Shown one piece after another: positions 40,486 to 50,760 of a DNA stretch of 64,000 bases. The notes under the pieces were generated by a model. That model saw only the letters and a list, made by a program, of their open reading frames with translations. It was not told where the DNA came from and did not search any database. Both the position numbers and the translations under genes were made by a program. Origin of the DNA: an uncultured Rubrobacteraceae bacterium (lineage in GTDB: Bacteria; Actinomycetota; Rubrobacteria; Rubrobacterales; Rubrobacteraceae); the NCBI GenBank assembly GCA_902806085.1, contig CADCVH010000073.1:1-64000 (forward strand), given 5' to 3'. The stretch's first letter is position 1. Each line of letters starts with the position of its first letter.

Positions 40486-40974
40486 TTAGAGTTGGCGATT
40501 CGCGACGCCGGCGGCGATCATCGCGATCACCATCGCGACGAGACGGATGGGGTTGACGACCCCCTCCAGAACGCCCGGGCCCAGGACCACGAAGAACGGT
40601 ACCGCGGTGGCGACGACGGAGACGAGGATGGCTATGGGGCCGCCGTTGCGACCGCCGGCGCGGTTGATGAGGGTTCCCGCCCCGTAACCGGCGGCGGCCG
40701 AGATGAGCAACGTAAACGGGAGCGCGAAGAGTACGTAAGCCACCACGAAGGTCCCGACGGCGGCGATCCCGACGCCGGCGAGGAGGGTCTTCAAGATCTG
40801 GTTCGGCTTCATGGCGCCCGCCCGGGCGCCGCGGGGGAGCCTGGCGTCTTCCGGGCACTTTATGCCGACTTCGGTCTGGCGCATGCACTCGGTGCAGATG
40901 GGCCGCCCGCAGGTGGCGCACGAGACGCGCGTCTCCCTCCTGGGGTGCCGGTAGCAATGCATGGGTTCGGACAT
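40486..40974 (-). CDS. B-box-type zinc-finger membrane protein
   Basis: MSEPMHCYRHPRRETRVSCATCGRPICTECMRQTEVGIKCPEDA then TM segments. Confidence 0.85.
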   Translation of the reverse strand: MSEPMHCYRHPRRETRVSCATCGRPICTECMRQTEVGIKCPEDARLPRGARAGAMKPNQILKTLLAGVGIAAVGTFVVAYVLFALPFTLLISAAAGYGAGTLINRAGGRNGGPIAILVSVVATAVPFFVVLGPGVLEGVVNPIRLVAMVIAMIAAGVANRQL

Positions 40975-41381
40975 CAGCGCCCCCTCCGGCCCCGACGGGC
41001 GCGCGCCAACTCGCCCCTGGGCACCAGGACGATCTCCCTCTTGTAGCTCTGGTGGATCTCGGCGATGGCCCTGTCGTGCTCCAGCTCCCGCCTGCTCAAC
41101 TCTTCTCGCAGCAGCCGGTTCTCGGCCGCTAGCCCGGCGACCCGGCCTTCGAGGTCGAGGACCGTCTTGACCCCCGCCAGGTTCATCCCCATCTCCTGGG
41201 TTAGCCGCTGGATGTGGCGGCCAAGCTCGACGTCCTCCTGGGAGTAGAGGCGCGTGTTCTTGATGCTCTTGCGCGGGCGGAGCAGTCCCTTCTGCTCGTA
41301 CATCCGCAACGTCTGGGGGTGGACCCCGATCAACTCGGAGGCGATGCCTATCATGTACAGGGGCCGTTTGCGGAGGCTCAC
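40974..41381 (-). CDS. hspR: MerR-family heat-shock repressor HspR
   Basis: LYMIGIASELIGVHPQTLRMYEQKGLLRPRKSIKNTRLYSQEDVELGRHIQRLTQEMGMNLAGVK; adjacent to dnaJ. Confidence 0.95.
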   Translation of the reverse strand: MSLRKRPLYMIGIASELIGVHPQTLRMYEQKGLLRPRKSIKNTRLYSQEDVELGRHIQRLTQEMGMNLAGVKTVLDLEGRVAGLAAENRLLREELSRRELEHDRAIAEIHQSYKREIVLVPRGELARARRGRRGR

Positions 41382-42523
41382 GACCCCGCCCTCCTGAACA
41401 GCTCGGCCCGCACGTTCTCGTCCCGCTCTTCGGCCAGCGCCTCCAGGATCTCACGCTCCCGCCGCCTGAGCTTCTTCGGCACGACCACGCCCACCCGCAC
41501 GATAAGGTCCCCCCGCTCGGGCCCGCTCCTTCTGGTCCTCGGGGCCCCGGCCCCCCTTACCTTGAACTGCTTGCCGTCCTGCGTCCCGGCCGGGAGCTTG
41601 AGCCTGACCGTCCCGCCCCCGGGCCTGGGCGCCTCGATCTCCGCCCCGAGCGCCGCCTCGACGAAGCTAACCGGCACCGAGACCACGAAATCGTCGCCCT
41701 TCCTCTTGAACACGGGGTGCTCCTCGACCCTCGTCACCACGAAAAGGTCCCCGGCGGGCCCGCCGCTCCTCCCGGCGCCCCCCCTCCCCGGTATCCGCAC
41801 CTTCATCCCGTCCCTGGCCCCGGCCGGGATCCTGACCTTCACCTGCTTGACCGACCGCGTCTTCCCGGCGCCTTTGCACCTGGGGCACGGCGTCTCCACG
41901 ATGCTGCCCCGCCCCCCGCACCGCGTGCAAGCCGTCGAGAGCGCGAACAAACCCTGATCCCGGCTCTGCGTCCCGCGCCCGCCGCACTGCGGGCAGGTCC
42001 GCGGCGAGGTCCCGGGAGCGGCCCCACTCCCCCCGCAATCCCCACAAGCCTCCTCCACCGGCACCCCAACCCGCGTCGTAACGCCTTCGAGGGCCTCTGC
42101 GAACTTCAACTTCACGCTTACTGTTACGTCCTCGCCCTTGGGCGAGGTTTGGCGGCGGGTCGAGGTGGCTCGCCCGAAGACGTCGCCGAGGTTGCCGAAG
42201 CCCCCGAAAAGGTCCGAGAGGTCGGAGAGGTCCTGGAATTCCGCGCCGCCGGCGGTGCCACCGGCGGTACGGCCGGCGCCCTGTCCGGCGTTTCCGGACC
42301 CGAAGAACTGGCGCGGGCCCTCGTCGTATTCCCGGCGTTTCTCGGGGTTGGAGAGGACCTCGTAGGCCTGCTGGATCCCCTTGAAGCGCTCCTCCGCGCC
42401 GTCGTCGCCGGGGTTGGCGTCGGGGTGGTACTTGCGGGCGAGGCGGCGGTAGGAGCGCCGGATCTCGTCCTGCGAAGCACCCTTGGATACCTCCAGGACT
42501 TTGTAGAGGTCCTTCGTCTCCAC
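41378..42523 (-). CDS. dnaJ: Chaperone DnaJ
   Basis: J domain with YHPDANPGD, four CxxCxGxG-type zinc motifs. Confidence 0.98.
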   Translation of the reverse strand: METKDLYKVLEVSKGASQDEIRRSYRRLARKYHPDANPGDDGAEERFKGIQQAYEVLSNPEKRREYDEGPRQFFGSGNAGQGAGRTAGGTAGGAEFQDLSDLSDLFGGFGNLGDVFGRATSTRRQTSPKGEDVTVSVKLKFAEALEGVTTRVGVPVEEACGDCGGSGAAPGTSPRTCPQCGGRGTQSRDQGLFALSTACTRCGGRGSIVETPCPRCKGAGKTRSVKQVKVRIPAGARDGMKVRIPGRGGAGRSGGPAGDLFVVTRVEEHPVFKRKGDDFVVSVPVSFVEAALGAEIEAPRPGGGTVRLKLPAGTQDGKQFKVRGAGAPRTRRSGPERGDLIVRVGVVVPKKLRRREREILEALAEERDENVRAELFRRAGS

Positions 42524-42526
42524 GGC

Positions 42527-43195
42527 CTAAACCTGCTTCGCGACCACAACCTTCGCGGGGCGTATGGCCCTGCCGTTGAGCAGATACCCCCTCTGAAAGG
42601 TTTGGAGGACGGTGCCGTCTTCGTGCTCTTCGGAGGGGCGGCCCATGACGGCCTCGTGCACGTTCGGGTCGAAGGGCTGGCCGTCGGAGGCGACGGGCAG
42701 GAGGCCCTCGTCGGCCAGCACGCCGGCGAGCTGCTCGCGGGTGGCCTGGACGCCCTCCCGGACGTCCCCGTTGGACTCCAGGGCGCGGTCCAGGTTGTCC
42801 AGCACCGGCAGGATCTCCTGCACCAGTTTCTCGGAGGCGGCCTCGAGGGTCCTCGCCCGCTCCCGCTCCTGCCGCTTGCGGGAGTTGTCGAACTCGGCCT
42901 TCAGGCGCCGCAGGGCGTCCAGGTACTGGTCCCGCTCCGCGCTTACGGCCTCGAACTCGGAGAGCGGCACGACGGCCTCTTCCTCGGCCACCTCCGGGAT
43001 ATCGGCCCCCGGGATTCCGGCCTCCGGTGCGTCCGCCTCTTCGTCCACCTCCCCCGTCTCCTCGACGATGTCCGGATCGACCGGGGAGCCCTGCGCCTCT
43101 TCTACGGGGCCGGGCTCCTCCCGGAGGGAGTCGTCCTCCGGGAGGTTGGGGTCGCGCCTCTCCTCTGTGTCGGCCAACTTACCTGCGCTCCCCAT
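42527..43195 (-). CDS. grpE: Nucleotide exchange factor GrpE
   Basis: [73 protein letters not shown]. Confidence 0.96.
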   Translation of the reverse strand: MGSAGKLADTEERRDPNLPEDDSLREEPGPVEEAQGSPVDPDIVEETGEVDEEADAPEAGIPGADIPEVAEEEAVVPLSEFEAVSAERDQYLDALRRLKAEFDNSRKRQERERARTLEAASEKLVQEILPVLDNLDRALESNGDVREGVQATREQLAGVLADEGLLPVASDGQPFDPNVHEAVMGRPSEEHEDGTVLQTFQRGYLLNGRAIRPAKVVVAKQV

Positions 43196-45086
43196 CCTGC
43201 TGCTCTTCCTCGTCCTCGACGACCTCGGCATCCTCGACAAGGTCGTCGGTGTCGGTGGCCTCGGAGGTGCCGGCCTGCTGGTCCTGGACCTGGCTGTAGA
43301 GGGCCTCGGAAAGCTTGTGGGAGGCCGTGACGAGCGCCTCTTGCTTGGTCTTGATCTCCTCGACGTCCCCGCCGGCGAGGGCCTCCTTCGCCTCCTTGAT
43401 GGCCTGCTCTATCTCGAGCTTCGTGTTCGGGTCGACCTTGCCGTCCACGTCCTTGAGGGAACGCTCGACGGAGTAGACGAGGTTGTCCGCGTTGTTGCGA
43501 ACGTCCGCCTCCTCCTTGCGCCGGCGGTCCTCCTCGGCGTGCGCCTCGGCGTCCTGCATCATCTGCTGGATCTCCGAATCGGAGAGGCCGCCCGTGGCCG
43601 TGATCGTGATCCTCTGCTCCTTGCCCGTCCCGAGGTCCTTGGCGCCCACGTTCACGATGCCGTTCGCGTCGATGTCGAAGGCGACCTCGATCTGCGGTAC
43701 GCCCCTCGGCGCCGGCGGGATGCCGACGAGCTGGAAGTTGCCGATAAGCTTGTTGTACGCGGCTATCTCGCGCTCGCCCTGGTAGACCTTGATCTCGACC
43801 GAGTTCTGGTTGTCGTCGGCGGTCGTGAAGGTCTCACCCTTGCGCGTAGGTATAGTCGTGTTCCGCTCGATGAGCTTCGTGAAGACGCCGCCCTTGGTCT
43901 CGATACCCAAAGAGAGGGGCGTGACGTCGAGGAGCAGGACGTCCTTCACCTCGCCGGCGAGCACGCCGGCCTGGATGGCGGCGCCGATGGCGACGACCTC
44001 GTCGGGGTTGATGCCCCTGTGGGGCTCCTTGCCCGTGATCTCCTTGACCTTGTCCTGCACCGCCGGGATGCGCGTCGAGCCGCCGACGAGGATGACCTGG
44101 TCGACTTGGCCCTGCTGCAGGCCGGCGTCGCTCATCGCCTGGCGAACCGGGCCGGCCGTGCCCTCGACGAGGTCGGCGGTCAGGTTGTTGAACTGCGCGC
44201 GAGAGAGCGTCAGGTCCATGTGCTTCGGGCCGTTCTGGTCGGCCGTGATGAACGGGAGGTTTATAGAGGTGCTCGTCGTCGACGAGAGCTCCCTCTTGGC
44301 CTTCTCGGCGGCCTCGATGAGCCGCTGGGTGGCCATCTTGTCCTTGGAGAGGTCTATGCCCTCGGCCCGCCTGAACTCGGAGGTCATCCACTCGACGATC
44401 TTGGTGTCGAAGTCGTCGCCGCCGAGATGGTTGTTGCCGCTCGTGGCCTTGACCTCGAAGACGCCCTCGCCGAGCTCCAGGATGGAGACGTCGAAGGTGC
44501 CGCCGCCGAGGTCGAAGACGAGGATGGTCTGGTCCTGCTCCTTGTCCATGCCGTAGGCGAGGGCCGCGGCGGTGGGCTCGTTGATGATCCGCTTCACGTT
44601 GAGGCCCGCGATGCGCCCCGCGTCCTTGGTGGCCTGGCGCTGGGCGTCCTCGAAGTACGCGGGCACGGTGATGACCGCGTCGGTCACCTCGTCGCCCAGG
44701 TAATCTTCGGCGTCCTTCTTGAGCTTCTGGAGGGTCATCGCGCTGATCTCCGGCGCCGAGTAGCTCTTCTCGCCGACCTTGACCTGGATGTCCCCGCCGG
44801 ACCCGGACTCGACGTTGTAGCCGACGCGCCCGGCCTCGGCCTTGATGTCGCTGAACCGGCGGCCCATGAAGCGCTTGATCGAGTAGATCGTGCGGTCCGG
44901 GTTGGTTACCGCCTGCCTCCTGGCGAGCTGCCCCACCAGCCGGTCCCCGCTCCTCTTGTCGAACGCCACCACCGACGGCGTCGTCCGCTCACCCTCGGCG
45001 TTGGTGATGACCGTCGGCTCACCGCCCTCCAACACCGCAACACAACTGTTCGTCGTCCCCAGGTCTATCCCTATGCTCTTGCCCAC
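43179..45086 (-). CDS. dnaK: Chaperone DnaK (Hsp70)
   Basis: [42 protein letters not shown]. Confidence 0.99.
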   Translation of the reverse strand: MGKSIGIDLGTTNSCVAVLEGGEPTVITNAEGERTTPSVVAFDKRSGDRLVGQLARRQAVTNPDRTIYSIKRFMGRRFSDIKAEAGRVGYNVESGSGGDIQVKVGEKSYSAPEISAMTLQKLKKDAEDYLGDEVTDAVITVPAYFEDAQRQATKDAGRIAGLNVKRIINEPTAAALAYGMDKEQDQTILVFDLGGGTFDVSILELGEGVFEVKATSGNNHLGGDDFDTKIVEWMTSEFRRAEGIDLSKDKMATQRLIEAAEKAKRELSSTTSTSINLPFITADQNGPKHMDLTLSRAQFNNLTADLVEGTAGPVRQAMSDAGLQQGQVDQVILVGGSTRIPAVQDKVKEITGKEPHRGINPDEVVAIGAAIQAGVLAGEVKDVLLLDVTPLSLGIETKGGVFTKLIERNTTIPTRKGETFTTADDNQNSVEIKVYQGEREIAAYNKLIGNFQLVGIPPAPRGVPQIEVAFDIDANGIVNVGAKDLGTGKEQRITITATGGLSDSEIQQMMQDAEAHAEEDRRRKEEADVRNNADNLVYSVERSLKDVDGKVDPNTKLEIEQAIKEAKEALAGGDVEEIKTKQEALVTASHKLSEALYSQVQDQQAGTSEATDTDDLVEDAEVVEDEEEQQDGERR

Positions 45087-45127
45087 GCGCCTGCCTCCAA
45101 CGGTATCGAATTATCTGAGTTGCCGAG

Positions 45128-45157
45128 AGTATAAAATGTGAGTGTCAGGCCTTCAAG
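45128..45157 (-). promoter_or_regulatory. dnaK promoter with HAIR-like (HspR) operator
   Basis: Minus strand TTGAAG-N17-TATACT; overlapping CTTGAAG-N7-ACTCACA (45157..45137) vs HAIR CTTGAGT-N7-ACTCAAG. Confidence 0.7.
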
Positions 45158-45172
45158 TTTTACGTTGATGGG

Positions 45173-45940
45173 ATGAGACGGCGGCATAGGGTAGGATACC
45201 GTGGCCCCTCGCGGGCGGGCGAGGGGCAAGACCTGGAGGTTTCTGGAGGCTTGGACGAGACTATATTGTTGGTCGACGACGACGCGGCCCTTCTGGAGGT
45301 GACCTCCATCGTGTTGGCGTCGGAGGGGTACCGGGTCGTGACGGCGATGGATGGCACGGAGGCTTTGAGGGCGCTCGAGGGCGAAGATTTGGACCTCGTG
45401 GTCCTGGACATCATGCTGCCCAGGATGAGCGGGTTCGAGGTCTTGAAGAAGATGCGGGAGCAGAGCGACGTGCCGGTGGTGTTGCTCACGGCCAAGAGCC
45501 AATCGGTGGACAAGGTCGTGGGGCTCGAGCTCGGGGCCGACGACTACATAACCAAGCCCTTCGACACCAAGGAGTTGCTCGCCAGGATCAAGGCGATCCT
45601 GAGGCGGTTCGGGCGCGGGGGGCGGGGCCGGGAGGGGCTCTTGCGGCTCGGGAACCTGGAGTTGGACCCGGGGGCTTACACGGTCAGCCGGGACGGCCGG
45701 CTGTTGGAGCTCACGCCGACGGAGTTCAAGATCCTCGCGTTGTTGATGCGGCGTCCTGGGCAGGCCTTTACGCGGGCCCAGATCTCCGAGGCCGTCTCGA
45801 CGGGTTCGCACTACCTCGCCAGCCGCTACATAGACGTCCACATAAGCAGGCTCAGGGCCAAGGTCGAGGGGGACCCGTCCAGGCCGCAGATCATACAGAC
45901 CGTGCCGAGCGTGGGTTACCGGGCCGCCAGGCCGGGTTAG
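45173..45940 (+). CDS. OmpR-family response regulator
   Basis: ETILLVDDDAALLEVTSIVLASEGY, DLVVLDIMLPRMSG, DDYITKPFDTKELLARI, wHTH; true start may be TTG near 45252. Confidence 0.93.
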   Translation: MRRRHRVGYRGPSRAGEGQDLEVSGGLDETILLVDDDAALLEVTSIVLASEGYRVVTAMDGTEALRALEGEDLDLVVLDIMLPRMSGFEVLKKMREQSDVPVVLLTAKSQSVDKVVGLELGADDYITKPFDTKELLARIKAILRRFGRGGRGREGLLRLGNLELDPGAYTVSRDGRLLELTPTEFKILALLMRRPGQAFTRAQISEAVSTGSHYLASRYIDVHISRLRAKVEGDPSRPQIIQTVPSVGYRAARPG

Positions 45941-45950
45941 GAGCGGCGCC

Positions 45951-47825
45951 ATAGAGAAGAAGAGCAAGAGAAGGGGGCTGCTGCCCCCGGCAAGCTTCCA
46001 GGCCCGCATCTTCGTGGCCCTGGTCGGCATCTCCTCCGTGACGAGCCTTATAATCGGCCTCGTCCTCTACTCTTTCGCGCAGGACCAGCTTACTGACGCG
46101 GAGAACGAGCTCCTCCGCCAACGCTCCCAGACGGCGAACGCCGGCGCCCAGGAGTTTCTGGAGGGCCAGCGGGACCCGGAGGACCAGACCCTCCCCCCCG
46201 CCGAGGTCTACGCCGAGGAGCTCGTCACCACGGTCGGCGACCCGACGGGCCTCGAGGTCCTCTACGTCGGCCCCGACGGGGAGCCGCTGGCCGCCCGCGA
46301 CGGGCTCGGGGACCCGGCGGCCCCGGGCCGGACGCTCGACAGGCTCGGGCTGGAGCCCGGCACCCTGGAGGAGGTGGCCGCGTCCTCCCGACAGGAGGGT
46401 CGGACGGTTTGGAGCGAGGAGAGGTCGGGCTACGTGGCGGTCCTGCCGCTCGTGAACCGGGACGGGACGTCCGAGGGCACGCTCATCTACGACGTTCCAA
46501 AAGACGAGATCGGCGAGACGCTCCGCTACTTGCGCTTCGGCATCGTGGGGGCCATTTTGACTAGCGTGCTCCTCGCCGCCGCGGCGAGCCTGCTGCTGGC
46601 CCGCCAGCTCACCCGCCCGCTCTCGGAGACCCGGGACGCGGCGATAAGGGTAGCCTCGGGGGATTACGCCGCCGTCGTGCCCGTCAAGAGCCGCGACGAG
46701 CTCGGCGAGCTCGCCCGGGCCTTCAACTACATGGCAGAGGAAATAGAGCACTACGTCGGGGAGATCCAGGAGCAAAAAAGCCGCCTGGAGGCCGTGCTGG
46801 AGGCCTCCCCCGAGGCGGTTGTCGCCACCGACGGCGCCGGACGCGTGACCATGGTAAACCCCGCCGCCGCGAGGATGCTCGGCGTCAGGCACTCGGACCG
46901 GGGCCGCGCGCTCGACGAGCTCGGCACGCCGGGGGGCATCGTCCGGTGCGTCCGGGAGGCCGACGCCAACGGGGTCGCCGTCCGGGAGGTGGACCTCGGG
47001 GAGAAGACGTTCTGGGCCTACGCGGCGAGGATGGACCGTGGGGAAGACAACGGCGCGGCCGGGGACGCCGGCATCATCCTCGCGGTCAGGGACATAACGG
47101 AGCACCGCTCGCTGGAGAAGGCCAAGACGGCCTTCGTCTCGGACTTCTCCCACGAGCTCAGGACGCCGCTCACGACCATACAGAGCGCCGTCGGCCTGCT
47201 GGAGCGCGCCCGCGAGAGGCTCGACCCGCTCGAGCACCGCGCCCTGGAGCTGGCCGAGGGCGAGCTCGCCCGCATCCGCGCGATGGTCGAGGAGCTCCTG
47301 ACGCTTGCCCAGATGGACTCCTGGCAGTACCAGCTCGAGGTCGGCCCGGCCGACCTGGGGGACGTGATCCGAACCGCCATGCGCTCCGTGGAGACGAAGG
47401 CCCAGAGGTTCGGGATAGAGGTCTACTTCGAAGACGCGGTCGAGCACCGCTGCGTCTGCGACGTCCAGAAGGTCTACCAGGTCTTCCTGAACCTCCTGGA
47501 CAACGCCATAAAGTACTCAGACCCCGGGGACCGCGTGGACGTTTCGGTCGACGAGGACGTCTCCTGCATAACCGTCCGCATCAAGGACACGGGCGTCGGC
47601 ATCCCGGAGGAGGACCTCGAACAGCTCTTCGAGCGCTTCTACAGGGTAAACAAGGACCGCTCGCGCGCCACAGGCGGGAGCGGCCTGGGCCTCGCCATAA
47701 GCAAGCAGATCGTGGAGATGCACGGCGGGGGCATCTCGGTAGAGAGCGAGGTCGGCCGCGGTTCGACCTTCCTGATCCACCTTCCCAAAACCCCGCCCTC
47801 CCGCTCTTCGAGCTATGCACTCTAG
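45951..47825 (+). CDS. Sensor histidine kinase (TM-extracytoplasmic-TM-HAMP-PAS-HisKA-HATPase)
   Basis: FVSDFSHELRTPLTTIQSAVGLLERA; LLDNAIKYSDPGDRV; GGSGLGLAISKQIVEMHGGGISVESEVGRGSTF; start codon unresolved (ATA 45951 or GTG 46014). Confidence 0.9.
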   Translation: MEKKSKRRGLLPPASFQARIFVALVGISSVTSLIIGLVLYSFAQDQLTDAENELLRQRSQTANAGAQEFLEGQRDPEDQTLPPAEVYAEELVTTVGDPTGLEVLYVGPDGEPLAARDGLGDPAAPGRTLDRLGLEPGTLEEVAASSRQEGRTVWSEERSGYVAVLPLVNRDGTSEGTLIYDVPKDEIGETLRYLRFGIVGAILTSVLLAAAASLLLARQLTRPLSETRDAAIRVASGDYAAVVPVKSRDELGELARAFNYMAEEIEHYVGEIQEQKSRLEAVLEASPEAVVATDGAGRVTMVNPAAARMLGVRHSDRGRALDELGTPGGIVRCVREADANGVAVREVDLGEKTFWAYAARMDRGEDNGAAGDAGIILAVRDITEHRSLEKAKTAFVSDFSHELRTPLTTIQSAVGLLERARERLDPLEHRALELAEGELARIRAMVEELLTLAQMDSWQYQLEVGPADLGDVIRTAMRSVETKAQRFGIEVYFEDAVEHRCVCDVQKVYQVFLNLLDNAIKYSDPGDRVDVSVDEDVSCITVRIKDTGVGIPEEDLEQLFERFYRVNKDRSRATGGSGLGLAISKQIVEMHGGGISVESEVGRGSTFLIHLPKTPPSRSSSYAL

Positions 47826-49023
47826 GCGTAGACGTATCCGCCCCCTGCTCCGGGCGGCCCTGCTGACCGCGATCGTCGCCGCGGCGGCCGGGTGCGCGCA
47901 CGACGACGAGCTTTCCATACCCCCGCTCCCCGCCACGGAGGGGCACGTAAACCCGGGCCTCGGGGCGGAGGCCCGGCCCCTGAGCTCGGGCCCCGGGTAC
48001 AAGGGGGCGCCGAGTTGGGCGCCGGGGGGCGAGCGGGTGGCGTTTTTGGTGGACGGGTACGTGGTGGACAGGACCGTGGACAGGACCGTGGACGGGAACG
48101 AGGCGACGCGCTGGACCACCAGGGACTTTGCGGCGGAGGAGGCCGAGTGGACGGGCGACGAGGCCCTGACCGTTCTCGGCGCGACGGACGGCGGGCCGGG
48201 GTCCCTCTACCGGGCCTCGGGCGAAGCCTCGCTCGCTGTCGAAAAGGTCGCGTCGGGCGTCCTCGCCGTGGGCCCCGGCCCGGAGCGGGGCCAGGCCCTC
48301 GTGGCGCTCGAACTCGGGCGGGGGGAGGGCGGGGTCGCCCTGCTGCAAGACGGGCGGGTGGAGCGCATCTACAAGGGTGCCGTGGGGGGTAGGATCACAG
48401 GCCTCTCCCCCTCGCCCGGCGGTGAGAAGGTCGCCCTCGCGGTGCGCCCGGTCGGGGGCCGCCTGGCGAACGAGCTGCACGTCTTCGACCTCCGCGAGGG
48501 GAAGGACCTCAAGGTGTCCGACCTCGACGACCGGGGCATCCTGGGGTCGCCCCAGTGGACGGACCGCGGCATCTACTTCGTGGCGGGCTCGGACGCGGTC
48601 GTGGAGGAGGGCGGCGAGCCGCCCTACGACCTGTACCGGGCCGGTCCCGAGCCCGGGAGACCCGAGCCCGCGCCGGGGGTCGGCGAGGACTTCGTGGCCG
48701 GCAGCGCCCGGGTCTCCCCGGATGGAGAGCGCCTCGCAGTCGTCGGGCGTCTCAACCCCAAATCCCCCGCGAACCTCTACGTCCTGGAGCTCTCCACCGG
48801 GGACTTTGCTGCCATGACGACGAACGAAGACATGGAGATAAAGGCCGGTCCGGACGACCTCGCCTGGTCGCCCGCGGGCACCAGCGTCGCGATAGTGGCC
48901 CGCGGCGCCTCCACCGGGGAGCCCGAGGTGCGCGCCGCGCCCGCGGACGACCTTCTGGACGACTTCTACAACCTCTACGAGGTGCCGGTCCTGGCACCGG
49001 CCCCCCCCGGGGAGGCGCGGTGA
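47815..49023 (+). CDS. TolB/WD40-like beta-propeller lipoprotein
   Basis: Lipobox AAAAGCAHDDE; repeated PSWAPGGERVAFLV / LSPSPGGEKVALAV / VSPDGERLAVVG units. Confidence 0.8.
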   Translation: MHSRRRRIRPLLRAALLTAIVAAAAGCAHDDELSIPPLPATEGHVNPGLGAEARPLSSGPGYKGAPSWAPGGERVAFLVDGYVVDRTVDRTVDGNEATRWTTRDFAAEEAEWTGDEALTVLGATDGGPGSLYRASGEASLAVEKVASGVLAVGPGPERGQALVALELGRGEGGVALLQDGRVERIYKGAVGGRITGLSPSPGGEKVALAVRPVGGRLANELHVFDLREGKDLKVSDLDDRGILGSPQWTDRGIYFVAGSDAVVEEGGEPPYDLYRAGPEPGRPEPAPGVGEDFVAGSARVSPDGERLAVVGRLNPKSPANLYVLELSTGDFAAMTTNEDMEIKAGPDDLAWSPAGTSVAIVARGASTGEPEVRAAPADDLLDDFYNLYEVPVLAPAPPGEAR

Positions 49024-49520
49024 GGGAGGTAGCGCTCTGGGCCTCCGGCGCGGCGCTGGCCTTCTTCGTCACCGCGGGCGCCTTCCTGCTGCTGGCGAAC
49101 CTGGCGACCGGCTCCTCGGGTGAGAACCTCTCGCCGGACGCGGGGCCAGGCAAATCCGGTCCGGCCCTGGACCTCGACCTCAACAAGGGGCAGCTCGCCT
49201 TCCTCGAAGCGGGAACGGGCCAGAAGCTGCGGCTCGCCGTGCAGAACGGGGGCGCCCAGGACTTCTCGGACGTCAACCTCACGCTCGAAGTCTCCTCCGG
49301 GAACACCGCCATCCCGGAGACCCGCTACTACCGGCATACCCTGCGGACGCTCGAAACCGGAGAGACGCGAAACGTGGAGTTCGTCCTGGATCTCTCGGAG
49401 TCCGAAAGCACGAACGCGGCCGTCCCGAGCGCCCAATCAGAACCGCAAAAACTCATCGAGATCCGGGCCACCACCCCCCAGGGCGTCTCCGCCGTCAGGA
49501 CGGCCATCATACCGCTGTAG
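49020..49520 (+). CDS. Membrane-anchored exported protein
   Basis: VREVALWASGAALAFFVTAGAFLLLANLATG; GTG start overlaps preceding stop. Confidence 0.75.
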   Translation: MREVALWASGAALAFFVTAGAFLLLANLATGSSGENLSPDAGPGKSGPALDLDLNKGQLAFLEAGTGQKLRLAVQNGGAQDFSDVNLTLEVSSGNTAIPETRYYRHTLRTLETGETRNVEFVLDLSESESTNAAVPSAQSEPQKLIEIRATTPQGVSAVRTAIIPL

Positions 49521-49700
49521 CGCGCTACGGCCGTCGCCTCCGCTTTCGGCTTTTCGTTCTGGAACTCGCCCGCCCCCGGTCGGCGCGGGGTCAGCCGCCG
49601 GGCAGGACTGGAAGCCCGCTCCTACGAGGTGGCCGGTTTCCGAGGCGGACCGGTAGTCCATATACTCGTCGGCGATCCGCCCAGCGCCCGGGGCGGCGTG

Positions 49701-50318
49701 CTATCCGTCCCGGTGTTCGCCCTCTGCCTGGGCCAGGACGCCGGGGGATGGGACTTTTCCTTTTAGGCTTGGCAGGCGGACCTTGCCGACCAGGGAGCGG
49801 GCCAGCTCCCCCACCTCGACCGCGCTTCCGAGCTCCGTGCGGACCAGGGTGTAATGGCCGAGTCGGTACGACGCGCGGCGCACGGGCCGCCAGCCGCTCT
49901 CCAGTAGAAACCGGGTGTGGGCGTGGTGGGCCGTCTCCCGGTCGCTGGCGACGGCGTCCACCGCGGCGACGCCCCGGAGGCGGAGGTCCCTCAGCATCCG
50001 AACCAGCAGCCGGCGGCGGGTGCGCGCGTCGCCATCCACAAAGGCGAGCAGCACGGCGTCATCATCGAGGGGGCCAACGGGGTATCGGCCCGCGCGCGGG
50101 AGGGCCTCCCGCGGCGCGAAGAGCACGAAGCCATGGACCTCGTCGCCCCTGCGCAGGACGAAACCCGCCGTCCCCCAGCAGTTCTCCACCTCCCGCAGCC
50201 ATTCCTCCGCGGGGCGGCCCTCGGTCCAGAAAGAGATCGTGGCCTCCAGGACAGGCACCTCGTCGGCCCGGTCCGCCGAGATCGCCGAGATCGTCGGCAC
50301 GAAGGAGGCGGCTTTCAT
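49701..50318 (-). CDS. GNAT-like acetyltransferase
   Basis: FVLRRGDEVHGFVLFAPRE... VDGDARTRRRLLVRMLRDLRLRGVAAVDAVA ... FLLESGWRPVRRASYRLGHYTLVRTEL. Confidence 0.65.
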   Translation of the reverse strand: MKAASFVPTISAISADRADEVPVLEATISFWTEGRPAEEWLREVENCWGTAGFVLRRGDEVHGFVLFAPREALPRAGRYPVGPLDDDAVLLAFVDGDARTRRRLLVRMLRDLRLRGVAAVDAVASDRETAHHAHTRFLLESGWRPVRRASYRLGHYTLVRTELGSAVEVGELARSLVGKVRLPSLKGKVPSPGVLAQAEGEHRDG

Positions 50319-50728
50319 CCTTCCGGGCCCCTCCCGATGTCGCGCGTGCCCCGGAGCCGCTCGCGCGTCTCGCGCACCTTTCTCCGCAGCTCTTCGGACC
50401 TCTCCGCGTCGCCGGCGAAGCCCTCCGGGTCCCCGGGCTCGACGCCGCTCGACACGTCCCGCAATCGCGGGCCGGCGGTGGCCGCGTTCGTGGGGGGCGC
50501 CTCCGGCTCGGGATTGGGAGGGCGGCGGCCCTCGCGGGAGGCGGCCACGCGCTCGCGCATCCCCTCCTGGGCCTCGAAGTAAGATTCGCGCCCGCGCTCG
50601 CGGGCTTCACCGGCGCGGTCCGCGAGGGAGCCCCGCAGTTCCCTGCCGCTGCGGGGGGCGAGGAGCACGCCCGCCACGAGCCCCGCGGCCCCGCCGACCA
50701 GGAACGTTCTCAGCCGTCCTTTATCCAC
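50315..50728 (-). CDS. YtxH-like protein
   Basis: RTFLVGGAAGLVAGVLLAPRSGRELRGSLADRAGEARERG. Confidence 0.75.
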   Translation of the reverse strand: MDKGRLRTFLVGGAAGLVAGVLLAPRSGRELRGSLADRAGEARERGRESYFEAQEGMRERVAASREGRRPPNPEPEAPPTNAATAGPRLRDVSSGVEPGDPEGFAGDAERSEELRRKVRETRERLRGTRDIGRGPEG

Positions 50729-50760
50729 ACCTCTGCCTCCTCGTGGGCCTTTCGGGTATT

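Noticed and set aside
42612-45134. 840-aa plus-strand ORF antisense to dnaK/grpE
   Set aside because: High-GC antisense open frame over well-conserved DnaK/GrpE; antisense-dnaK ORFs are a known artefact and no independent coding signal is seen
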